From assembly GCF_900107045.1 (NCBI RefSeq), contig NZ_FNON01000014.1, positions 91,180 through 155,179 on the forward strand: 64,000 nt of DNA, written 5' to 3'. Both the position numbers and the translations under genes were made by a program. Shown in pieces: positions 51,695 through 58,562 of the stretch; position 1 is the stretch's first letter, and the number at the start of each line of letters is the position of its first letter. The notes under the pieces were generated by a model. The model searched no databases and had not been told where the DNA came from. It saw nothing but the letters and a program-made list of their open reading frames with translations. Origin of the DNA: Amycolatopsis xylanica (GTDB lineage Bacteria > Actinomycetota > Actinomycetes > Mycobacteriales > Pseudonocardiaceae).

Positions 51695-52198
51695 CTACGC
51701 GTGCGGAATCGGACGGCCAGGCTGTTCGCCGCCCCTGGCATCACCATAGGACCGCTTCGGCACCATGACCTTGCGACGGAAGACACACACGATCGTGCCG
51801 TCCTGCTTGTAGCCGCGCGTCTCGACGTAGACGACGCCGCGGTCGTCCTTGGACTTCGACGGCGTCTTGTCGAGCACCTCGGTCTCGCCGTAGATGGTGT
51901 CGCCGTGGAAGGTCGGCTTCACGTGCTTGAGCGATTCGACCTCGAGGTTCGCGATCGCCTTACCTGACACATCCGGCACGGACATGCCAAGGAGCAACGA
52001 ATAAATGTAGTTCCCGACCACGACGTTCTTGCCGAAGTCCGTGGTCTCTTCGGCGTAGTGCGCGTCCATGTGCAGCGGGTGGTGGTTCATGGTGAGCAGG
52101 CAGAAGAGGTGGTCGTCGTACTCGGTGACCGTCTTGCCGGGCCAGTGCTTGTAGACGGCACCGACCTCGAACTCCTCGAAATATCGCCCGAACTGCAC
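51695..52198 (-). CDS. MaoC-like hot-dog-fold dehydratase
   Basis: 167 residues from GTG 52198, chosen because TTGGAGG stands six bases upstream; a longer frame upstream has no such signal. The sequence FGRYFEEFEVGAVYKHWPGKTVTEYDDHLFCLLTMNHHPLHMD carries the hydratase-2 motif with catalytic Asp and His in the D..L....N.HP...D pattern, and NYIYSLLLGMSV follows. It resembles MaoC/mesaconyl-CoA hydratase-type enoyl-CoA hydratases. Substrate: an acyl-CoA, not determined. Confidence 0.88.
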   Translation of the reverse strand: MQFGRYFEEFEVGAVYKHWPGKTVTEYDDHLFCLLTMNHHPLHMDAHYAEETTDFGKNVVVGNYIYSLLLGMSVPDVSGKAIANLEVESLKHVKPTFHGDTIYGETEVLDKTPSKSKDDRGVVYVETRGYKQDGTIVCVFRRKVMVPKRSYGDARGGEQPGRPIPHA

Positions 52199-52334
52199 CA
52201 AAACCTCCAAGGCGGGGTAACGCCGCGAGAGCCTGCGGCGACAGCCACTTATGTTGAGGAGTACCCTCAACCATTGGTGTTCGCCCGTCAACGCGAGCAT
52301 CACCACTTCAGGCCTTAGGAGGTGAGGAACACAG

Positions 52335-52409
52335 ATGAGTAGTGGCGATAGTCCGCTCCCTAGTAGTCCCAGCGTTCCCACCACCTCGGCCGGTCTCCCC
52401 GGTTTCTGA
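52335..52409 (+). CDS. Candidate proline-rich leader peptide upstream of corA
   Basis: A 24-codon frame from ATG 52335 to TGA 52407-52409, with AGGAGGTGAGG at 52316-52326, the best ribosome site in this area. The peptide begins MSSGDSPLPSSPSVP and has five prolines, at positions 7, 9, 12, 15 and 22. The frame runs through one arm of the hairpin 52369-52379/52422-52432. Proline-rich leaders (mgtL) control Mg2+ transporter genes in enterobacteria; the same principle here is an inference. The short length means it may also be chance. Confidence 0.45.
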   Translation: MSSGDSPLPSSPSVPTTSAGLPGF

Positions 52410-52454
52410 CCCCGGCTTCCCGGGAACGCTGGTTAGTGCCGGTCCGGCCGGCAC
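52369..52454 (+). promoter_or_regulatory. Structured leader of corA
   Basis: Arms CCAGCGTTCCC (52369-52379) and GGGAACGCTGG (52422-52432) pair perfectly over 11 bp. A second hairpin GTGCCGG/CCGGCAC lies at 52436-52454. A ribosome moving along the small frame at 52335 would cover the left arm of the first stem, so translation and folding are mutually exclusive. About 320 bp lie between the MaoC start and corA; I see no match to the known M-box Mg2+ riboswitch. Confidence 0.5.
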
Positions 52455-52516
52455 GTCGTCTGTGCGCATGACCGGGAGGTCGTGCGCGTCGGTGCACGAC
52501 ACAGCCAGGAGATCCC

Positions 52517-53608
52517 ATGCCTGCGATTCCTTCACTCGGCGGTCTGCGAGGCCGCGGCAACGGGCGCGCCAAGAGCGTGCCCGCGGAGCGGCCGATCCCC
52601 GTGCCCTTGTCGGCTTACGTCGTCGACTGCGCGGTGTACGTGGACGGCAAGCGCCTACCCGGGCGCTGGACGCACGCCGAAGCCATCAAAGAGGTGCGCA
52701 AGCGCCGTGACGGCTTCGTGTGGATCGGGCTGCACGAGCCGGACGCCGAGCAGATCCAGGGTGTCGCCGAGACGTTCGGGCTGCACGAGCTGGCCGTCGA
52801 GGACGCGCTCGAGGCGCATCAGCGGCCGAAGCTGGAGCGCTACGACGACACGTTGTTCATGGTGCTCAAGACCGTGCGCTACGTCGAGCACGAGTCGCCG
52901 ACCACGGCGAACGAGATCGTCGAGACCGGTGAGCTGATGGCGTTCCTCGGCCGCGACTTCGTCATCACCGTGCGCCACGGGAACCACTCCGGGCTGGCGA
53001 GGCTGCGCCGCGAGATGGACGAGGAGCCCGAGCGACTTTCGCTGGGCCCGGCCGCCGTGCTGCACGCGATCGCCGACCACGTGGTCGACCACTACCTCGA
53101 TGTCACCGAAAGCATCGAGCAGGACATCGACGAGATGGAGACGCAGGTCTTCGCGCCGCGGTCGCAGGTCAGCGCCGAGCAGATCTACTTCATGAAGCGC
53201 GAGGTGCTCGAACTGCGCCGCGCGGTGATGCCGCTCAAGACACCGCTGCAGCGGCTCGCCGAGGGGTACAGCAGGCTGATCCCCGACGAGGTGCGCTCGT
53301 ACTTCCGCGACGTCGACGACCACCTCACCACGGTTTCGGAGCGGGTGGTCAGCTTCGACGAGCTGCTGACCACATTGGTCGACGCGACACTGGCGAAGAT
53401 CACGCTCCAGCAGAACACCGACATGCGCAAGATCACCGCGTGGGCGGCGATCATCGCGGTGCCGACGGCGCTCGCGGGCATTTACGGGATGAACTTCGAC
53501 TACATGCCGGAGCTGCATTGGCAGTTCGGCTATCCGCTGGTGGTGACCATCATTTTGGGCATCTGCCTGCTGCTCTACCGAATATTCCGAAAGAACCAGT
53601 GGCTCTAA
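52517..53608 (+). CDS. corA: CorA-type Mg2+/Co2+ transporter
   Basis: 363 residues from ATG 52517, with CAGGAGATCCC upstream. Large cytoplasmic N-terminal domain with coiled helices (IEQDIDEMETQVFAP; KREVLELRRAVMPLKTPL), then two C-terminal membrane helices. The signature GMN at 324-326 (YGMNF) follows the first helix, with an acidic MPEL loop. Basic C-terminal tail RIFRKNQWL. Passive Mg2+ uptake channel at the cell membrane. A long leader with a small frame precedes it. Confidence 0.95.
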   Translation: MPAIPSLGGLRGRGNGRAKSVPAERPIPVPLSAYVVDCAVYVDGKRLPGRWTHAEAIKEVRKRRDGFVWIGLHEPDAEQIQGVAETFGLHELAVEDALEAHQRPKLERYDDTLFMVLKTVRYVEHESPTTANEIVETGELMAFLGRDFVITVRHGNHSGLARLRREMDEEPERLSLGPAAVLHAIADHVVDHYLDVTESIEQDIDEMETQVFAPRSQVSAEQIYFMKREVLELRRAVMPLKTPLQRLAEGYSRLIPDEVRSYFRDVDDHLTTVSERVVSFDELLTTLVDATLAKITLQQNTDMRKITAWAAIIAVPTALAGIYGMNFDYMPELHWQFGYPLVVTIILGICLLLYRIFRKNQWL

Positions 53609-53646
53609 CTGTTCTTTCCACCCGGTCGAGTTACAGGAGTTCCGCC

Positions 53647-53763
53647 ATGCCGAAGATTCTGCTCAACCTCAAGTTCTGGGCGCTCGCCATCGGTGTCGTC
53701 TGGATCGTCGTCATCACCGCCGTGATCATGAAGGACCCCGCGTTCGCGCACGGCGTGAAGTGA
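53647..53763 (+). CDS. Small membrane protein, 38 residues
   Basis: ATG 53647 with CAGGAGTTCCGCC upstream, a good ribosome site. The protein is one hydrophobic helix (LKFWALAIGVVWIVVITAVI) with a short basic start and a soluble end. It lies 38 bp after corA and 24 bp before the metallophosphoesterase gene, all on the plus strand, so it fits into an operon. It might assist CorA, as small proteins do for some transporters, but this is a guess. Confidence 0.65.
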   Translation: MPKILLNLKFWALAIGVVWIVVITAVIMKDPAFAHGVK

Positions 53764-53787
53764 CGCGCATGCCCTTATCCTGGGCCT

Positions 53788-54441
53788 ATGGTCAAAGCAC
53801 TGGTCGTCGCCGACGAGGTCGACGAGCGACTGTGGACGGATGCCGTCCGCGGTTTCTCGGTCGACCTCGTCATCGGCGCCGGTGATCTGCCGTTCAAGTA
53901 CCTGGAGTTCCTGGCGAGCGCGCTGGACCGGCCGTGCGTGTTCGTGCCGGGCAATCATGATCCGGACCTGAGCGGCTTCACCCGCTACGGCGGACTGTCC
54001 ATGAAGGACGGTTTCCCGGCCGAATGGCCCGGCCCGCAAGGCGGGATCAACGCCGACGGCCGGGTCGTGGACATCGCGGGCCTGCGGATCGCCGGGCTCG
54101 GCGGGTCGATCAGGTACAACGACGGGCCGAACCAGTGGACGCAGCGCCAGCAGGCGCGCCGGGCGAGGAAACTGGTGCGGCGCGCGGACTGGAAGCGCCG
54201 CCGCGACGGCCGCGCGGTCGACATCCTGCTCACGCATTCGCCGCCGCTGCATCTCGGCGACCGTGACGATCCGCCGCATCGCGGCTTCGACTGCCTGCAC
54301 CGCACGATCGCCCGGCTGCGCCCGAAATGGTTGCTGCACGGGCACATCCACCCGCACGGCGAGGCCGTGCCCGATCGCGTGGCCGGCTCGACGCGGCTGC
54401 GCAACGTCGTCGGCCACCAGGTGATGGAGTTCTCGGTATGA
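53788..54441 (+). CDS. Calcineurin-like metallophosphoesterase with altered first motif
   Basis: 217 residues from GTG/ATG 53788. Motifs: GAGDLPFKYLE (GD), FVPGNHDPDL (GNHD), LLTHSPPLH and LLHGHIHPHG (GHxH). The first metal motif DxH, normally at the N-terminus, reads VVADEVDERL here, with no His, so one metal site may be changed. Substrate unknown; homologues act on nucleotides or RNA ends. Its end overlaps the ParB-like gene by four bases (ATGA). Confidence 0.85.
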   Translation: MVKALVVADEVDERLWTDAVRGFSVDLVIGAGDLPFKYLEFLASALDRPCVFVPGNHDPDLSGFTRYGGLSMKDGFPAEWPGPQGGINADGRVVDIAGLRIAGLGGSIRYNDGPNQWTQRQQARRARKLVRRADWKRRRDGRAVDILLTHSPPLHLGDRDDPPHRGFDCLHRTIARLRPKWLLHGHIHPHGEAVPDRVAGSTRLRNVVGHQVMEFSV

Positions 54442-55280
54442 ACAGGGACACCGGTTTTCCCCGCGCGGACGCCGAAGCCGACTTCCTGCGGGCCCGCCGC
54501 CGCCAGGTGCTGTCCCGGCTCGCGAAGTGGCTGCGCGGCGAACCCGACGACGTCAACATCATGTTGCCGTTCAAGGAGGTCGTCGACGCGCTGGGTTATG
54601 TCAGCGAACGCCGGATCGGCACCCGGGTGATCACCTTGGACTCGATCGTCGGCAGTGTGGACCGAGGGCGTGACTTCGACCGCCGGTTCCGGCCGACTTC
54701 GGGCCGGGTGCGTGAGCGCTGGGAACGGCTCGCGCTCGCGGCGCGGCGTGGTGAGTCGATCCCGCCGATCCAGGTGTACCGGATCGGCGATCTGCACTTC
54801 ATCATCGACGGCCACCACCGGGTGTCGGTGGCGCACGCGATGGGGGTGCCGACCATCGAGGCCGACGTCGTCGAGGTGCGGACCAAATTGGACCCGAGCG
54901 GCATCCGCTACCGGGGCGATCTGATCGTCAAGGACTACCGCAGGCTGTTCCTGGAACGGGTGCCGCTGACTGGCCAGTCGCGTGCTTCGGTCGTGTTCAG
55001 TGACGCTTGGGACTACTCGCGGCTCGGTGAGCACGTCGAGGCGTGGGGTTTCCGGCTGATGCAGGACGAAGGTGTCTTCTCGGACCGCGCGACCATCGCG
55101 AAACGGTGGTACGAAGAGGAATACGAGCCGGTCGTCGCGATGATGCGGCAGGCGGACCTGATCGGTGACCGGACCGAGGCCGAGGCCTACCTCTGGGTCG
55201 CGTGCGAGCGGTACCGCTTGATCCGCACCCACCGCTGGGACGACGAGGTGATCGAAGCGGTCCGCTCGCGTAAACGCTGA
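54438..55280 (+). CDS. ParB/Srx-like domain protein
   Basis: 280 residues from ATG 54438. Central ParB-N-like region: IPPIQVYRIGDLHFIIDGHHRVSVAHAMG, which carries the G-HHR pattern (GxxR-type) of ParB/sulfiredoxin-like nucleotide-binding enzymes. The N-terminal 60 residues and C-terminal 100 residues have no match I know. There is no helix-turn-helix as in chromosome-partitioning ParB. Coupled to a metallophosphoesterase, so the two may act on the same nucleotide or nucleic acid. Confidence 0.78.
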   Translation: MNRDTGFPRADAEADFLRARRRQVLSRLAKWLRGEPDDVNIMLPFKEVVDALGYVSERRIGTRVITLDSIVGSVDRGRDFDRRFRPTSGRVRERWERLALAARRGESIPPIQVYRIGDLHFIIDGHHRVSVAHAMGVPTIEADVVEVRTKLDPSGIRYRGDLIVKDYRRLFLERVPLTGQSRASVVFSDAWDYSRLGEHVEAWGFRLMQDEGVFSDRATIAKRWYEEEYEPVVAMMRQADLIGDRTEAEAYLWVACERYRLIRTHRWDDEVIEAVRSRKR

Positions 55281-55331
55281 CGGGATAAAGCGGGCTTTAT
55301 CCCGGTCTGGCATAAAGCCCGCTTTATCCCG
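55281..55331. terminator. Bidirectional hairpin with 20-bp perfect stem
   Basis: Arms CGGGATAAAGCGGGCTTTAT (55281-55300) and 55312-55331 are perfect over 20 bp with an 11-base loop. Each arm also holds a short palindrome (AAAGCGGGCTTT), so alternative folds exist. It begins directly after the ParB-like gene stop and ends 6 bp before the stop of the convergent MFS gene. Confidence 0.85.
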
Positions 55332-55337
55332 GACTGG

Positions 55338-56831
55338 CTAGACGTGCACGACGGTCGGCGCGCCTTCGAGCTTGGGCGCGCCCGGCTTGAGCAGCAGCCC
55401 GGTGAGCACGGCTCCGGCGACGAAGATCGCGCCCGCCCAGGTGAACGCGGTCGTGTAGCTGTGCACCGCGGCCTCGGCCGCCAGCTGCTGGGTGGGCACC
55501 TTGCCCTCGATGAACGAGGTCGCGGCGTTCGCGGCCAATGTGGACAGCAGCGCGGTGCCGATCGAGCCGCCGATCTGCTGCATCGTGTTGACCGCGGCCG
55601 AAGCGACACCGGCGTCGTGCTCGTCGACACCGAGCACCGCGACGTTCATCGCGGGCGCCATCGACAGGCCGATGCCGACGCCCATCACCATCAGCGGCAG
55701 CAGCACGCTGCCCGCGTAGGTGCTGGTCGTGTCGATCCCGCTGAGCCAGAAAAGCCCGGCGGCGGCGATCAGCATGCCGGTCGGCACCAGCGGCCTCGGG
55801 CCGAAGCGCGGCAGCAGGATGGTGGTCGCGGACGTCGCCGCGATCATCAGCGTGGCGACCATCGGCAGGAAGGCGACGCCGCTTTCGATCGGGCTGAACC
55901 GCAGGTTCTGCTGCACGTAGAAGGTCAGGAACAGGAAGATCGCGAACATCCCGATGGCCAGCAGGAACATGGCCAGGAACGAGCCGCCGCGGTTGCGGTC
56001 GAGCAGCACGCGCATCGGCAGCAGCGGGTGTTCCGCGCGCTGCTGGATCGCGACGAACGCGGTCAGCAGCACCAGACCGGCGACGAGGAAGCCCCAGACC
56101 GAGGCGGACGACCACGAGTCGCTCTGTGCGTTTGAGAAGCCGTAGACCAGGGCGAACAGGCCCGCGGACGCGGTGATCGTGCCCGGGATGTCGAGCTTCG
56201 GGCGCTTCTCGGCCGGCTGCGGCTTAAGAAGCACAGCAGCGCCTGCGAAGGCGATCACCGCGAAGACGATGTTGACGAACATGCACCAGCGCCAGTCGAG
56301 GTACTCGGTGAGCACCCCGCCGAGCAGCAGGCCGATCGCCGCTCCCCCGCCACCGATCGCGCCGAACACCCCGAACGCGCGGCCGCGTTCCTTCGGGTCG
56401 GTGAAGGTGGTCGTCAGCAGCGAAAGCGCGGCGGGCGCGAGCAGCGCGCCGAAGACACCCTGGGCCGCTCGCGCGATCAGGAGCATTTCGATGCCGTTCG
56501 CGGCGCCGCCGATGGCGGACACGATGCCGAAGCCGGCCAGCCCGACCATCAGCGCGTTCTTGCGGCCGAACAGGTCGGCGACGCGGCCGCCGAGCAGCAG
56601 CAGGCTGCCGAACGCGAGCGCGTACGCGGTGACGACCCACTGGCGCGCGTCGTCGCCGAAGCCGAGGCTGTGCTGCGCCGACGGCAGCGCGATGTTCACC
56701 ACGGTGGCGTCGAGCACGACCATCAGCTGGGCGATGCCGATCACGGCCAGGATCGCCCAGCGGCGGGCGTGATGCGGATTTTCCGAGTTTTGGGCAGGTG
56801 GTACGGCAACAGCCGTGGCTGAGTCAGGCAT
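55338..56831 (-). CDS. DHA2-type drug efflux MFS transporter
   Basis: 497 residues with about 14 membrane segments. EmrB/QacA-type motifs: MVVLDATVVNIALPSAQHSLG in the first segment (D of motif D1), LLGGRVADLFGRKNAL (motif A), and APAALSLLTTTFTDPKERGRAFGVFGAIGG (motif C region). It exports drugs or self-made metabolites by proton antiport. Divergent from a TetR gene with 94 bp between starts, a standard repressor-pump pair. Confidence 0.94.
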   Translation of the reverse strand: MPDSATAVAVPPAQNSENPHHARRWAILAVIGIAQLMVVLDATVVNIALPSAQHSLGFGDDARQWVVTAYALAFGSLLLLGGRVADLFGRKNALMVGLAGFGIVSAIGGAANGIEMLLIARAAQGVFGALLAPAALSLLTTTFTDPKERGRAFGVFGAIGGGGAAIGLLLGGVLTEYLDWRWCMFVNIVFAVIAFAGAAVLLKPQPAEKRPKLDIPGTITASAGLFALVYGFSNAQSDSWSSASVWGFLVAGLVLLTAFVAIQQRAEHPLLPMRVLLDRNRGGSFLAMFLLAIGMFAIFLFLTFYVQQNLRFSPIESGVAFLPMVATLMIAATSATTILLPRFGPRPLVPTGMLIAAAGLFWLSGIDTTSTYAGSVLLPLMVMGVGIGLSMAPAMNVAVLGVDEHDAGVASAAVNTMQQIGGSIGTALLSTLAANAATSFIEGKVPTQQLAAEAAVHSYTTAFTWAGAIFVAGAVLTGLLLKPGAPKLEGAPTVVHV

Positions 56832-56925
56832 TGATGTCCCTTATGTGGAGTAAGCGTCTCCCCTTATGCCGACCAACGTACACGCTAAGCGGAGAAGGTG
56901 TCTCTACTTTGCTAGACTGAGAACC

Positions 56926-57600
56926 ATGACACGGGACACAGCTCCCGTCGCACGGACGCGGCCGCTGCGGCGAGACGCCGAGCTCAACCGCCGCCGGATC
57001 ATCACCTCGGCCCGCGTGGTCTTCGGCCAGCGCGGCCTCGACGCCACCCTCGACGACATCGCCCATCACGCCGGACTCGGCGTCGGCACCGTCTACCGGC
57101 GCTTCCCGAGCAAGGAACACCTGGTCGAGGCCATGTTCGCCGAGCGGCTCGAAGAGGTCCGCCTGGTCGCCGAGGAGGCGCTGCTCAACCCGGACCCCTG
57201 GGACGGCTTCGCGAACTTCGTCTGGACGATCGTGGGACTGCAGGCCGAGGACCGGGGCCTGCGCGAGGTGATGCTGTCCAACGCCTTCGGCCACGCGCAG
57301 GTCGCGGAGGCGAAGGAGCGGATGATCCCGGTCTGCACCGAACTCGTCGAGCGCGCGAAGGCCAGCGGCAAGCTGCGCGCGGACTTCGCGCCGACCGACC
57401 TGCCGCTGATCACCCTGATGATCGGCTCGGTCGCCGAGTACACCCAGCTGGCCGAGCCCGGCCTGTGGAAGCGCAGTCTCGGCCTGCTGCTCGACGGCCT
57501 GCGCGGCGCGCCCGGCGCGCCGTCCGAACTCGCGCACGAGCCGCTCGACACCGAGGCACTCGACAACGCGATGTGCTCCTGGCGCAAACGCGGCTCGTGA
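56926..57600 (+). CDS. TetR-family regulator of the MFS pump
   Basis: 224 residues from ATG 56926. Helix-turn-helix: LDDIAHHAGLGVGTVYRRFPSKEHLVEAMF. The upstream frame is open for 20 more codons, but TAGACT at 56913-56918 is a good -10 box that would start the transcript at the ATG (leaderless), so the shorter start is preferred. The gap to the pump gene holds the repeated sequence CCCTTATG. The last Gly-Ser-TGA lies in a half palindrome of the 48-bp family (57593-57625). Confidence 0.9.
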   Translation: MTRDTAPVARTRPLRRDAELNRRRIITSARVVFGQRGLDATLDDIAHHAGLGVGTVYRRFPSKEHLVEAMFAERLEEVRLVAEEALLNPDPWDGFANFVWTIVGLQAEDRGLREVMLSNAFGHAQVAEAKERMIPVCTELVERAKASGKLRADFAPTDLPLITLMIGSVAEYTQLAEPGLWKRSLGLLLDGLRGAPGAPSELAHEPLDTEALDNAMCSWRKRGS

Positions 57601-57825
57601 GTGTTGCAGCCGGTTCCAACCACCCGATATTTGGTCACCTACACCCGGTTCCGGGGTGGAAACAAGGGCCGCCTTTGTCACGCTAGAGGTGACAAGGGGC
57701 GCCCTTGTCACCCTCCGGTGCGACCCGGCACGTCCGTTCGTTGCCGGGCGGGTGGTAAACGGGGCGTTGACCTGGAGGTCGTGAGTGGCGCGGCCGGTTA
57801 GAACGGGCCGCGGCACTCACGAGCC
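57593..57825. repeat. Repeat cluster: half and full 48-bp palindromes and GTGACAAGGG palindrome
   Basis: No gene is seen between 57601 and 57892. In order: a left-half copy of the 48-bp palindrome (57593-57625), where CTCGTGAGTGTTG supplies the TetR stop; AACAAGGGCCGCCTTTGT (57661-57678); GTGACAAGGGGCGCCCTTGTCAC as two 11-base arms at 57689-57711; and a full 48-bp-family copy at 57777-57825 with one inserted base and matching changes in both arms (GTGGCGCGG with CCGCGGCAC). Likely terminator role. The matched changes point to selection for pairing. Confidence 0.82.
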
Positions 57826-57892
57826 TTTCGGCCGAGCGGAACCGGTCATTCAGCTGAGGTGACGCGGTTCGCCACCAGGCCACGCTGGACGG

Positions 57893-58225
57893 ATGCGTAG
57901 TGGACTAGTGGCGTTCGCGGCCGTCGTGCTGGCACTGACGGCGGCCTGCGGCGGGCGGACCTGGCAGGTCCGCATGGAGGTCGATGGCCCGGCGCCCGCG
58001 AAGGTGGTGTCGAGCTTCGCGGGTGAGACGGCGCATCCGGAACTCGTCGAGCGGCAACTCCCCTGGCACGTCGAGAACTCCGTCGGCACCGGCTTCAGCA
58101 ACATCGGCGTCCGCGGTGGCGCGCCCGGCACCGTCTGCCGGGTCTTCGTCGACGGCAAGCTCGTCAGCGAGCGTGCCGTCGACGCGACCGGGGCGGCCGA
58201 CTGCGCCGCGGGCACCCAGGAATGA
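57893..58225 (+). CDS. MmpS-like lipoprotein
   Basis: 110 residues from ATG 57893. Lipoprotein signal: MRSGLVAFAAVVLALTAACG with Cys19 as the lipid site. The mature part resembles MmpS-type accessory proteins: V-rich start, QLPWHVENSVGTGFSNIGV and CRVFVDGKLVSERAVDATGAADC with a cysteine pair. MmpS proteins assist MmpL lipid exporters, but no MmpL gene is in this window, so its partner is unknown. Convergent with the PspC gene (2 bp apart). Confidence 0.7.
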   Translation: MRSGLVAFAAVVLALTAACGGRTWQVRMEVDGPAPAKVVSSFAGETAHPELVERQLPWHVENSVGTGFSNIGVRGGAPGTVCRVFVDGKLVSERAVDATGAADCAAGTQE

Positions 58226-58227
58226 GG

Positions 58228-58425
58228 TCAGTCCGACTCGGGGATCGCCACCCAGAGGACCAGGTACAGGATGAACTGCGGCCCGGGGAGCAGGCAGGAC
58301 AGCAGCGCGAGCAGGCGGACCGTGCCCGGCTTCATGCCGAAACGGCGGGCGATCCCCGCGCAGACGCCGCCGAACACGCGGCCGTGGCGAGGTCGGGTGA
58401 GCCTGGTGGTGGTCGTCGTGGTCAT
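58228..58425 (-). CDS. PspC-domain membrane protein
   Basis: 65 residues from ATG 58425 with AAGGAGTTCGAA upstream. After a Thr-rich start comes the PspC domain: RPRHGRVFGGVCAGIARRFG, then a membrane helix LLALLSCLLPGPQFILYLVLWVAIP. PspC proteins belong to envelope-stress (phage-shock) systems; stand-alone short members are common in actinobacteria. Divergent from the glycosyltransferase gene at 58563. Confidence 0.92.
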   Translation of the reverse strand: MTTTTTTRLTRPRHGRVFGGVCAGIARRFGMKPGTVRLLALLSCLLPGPQFILYLVLWVAIPESD

Positions 58426-58562
58426 TTCGAACTCCTTGTCGGTTGGTAACACCGACTTTGCCCGTTCCGGCACCCTCCCGGCATCAGGCTCCACACCGAT
58501 CTTTTCCCCTAGGGGTCCGCCGGTGCTGCGCGGCGGCGGGTTTCTGCGTACCGTCGTAATCG

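Noticed and set aside
52199..52516. M-box (Mg2+) riboswitch before corA
   Set aside because: The conserved M-box core is not visible; only generic hairpins and the small frame are seen.
54438..55280. Chromosome-partitioning ParB
   Set aside because: No helix-turn-helix domain, no parA neighbour and no parS-like sites; only the ParB-N/sulfiredoxin-like part is present.
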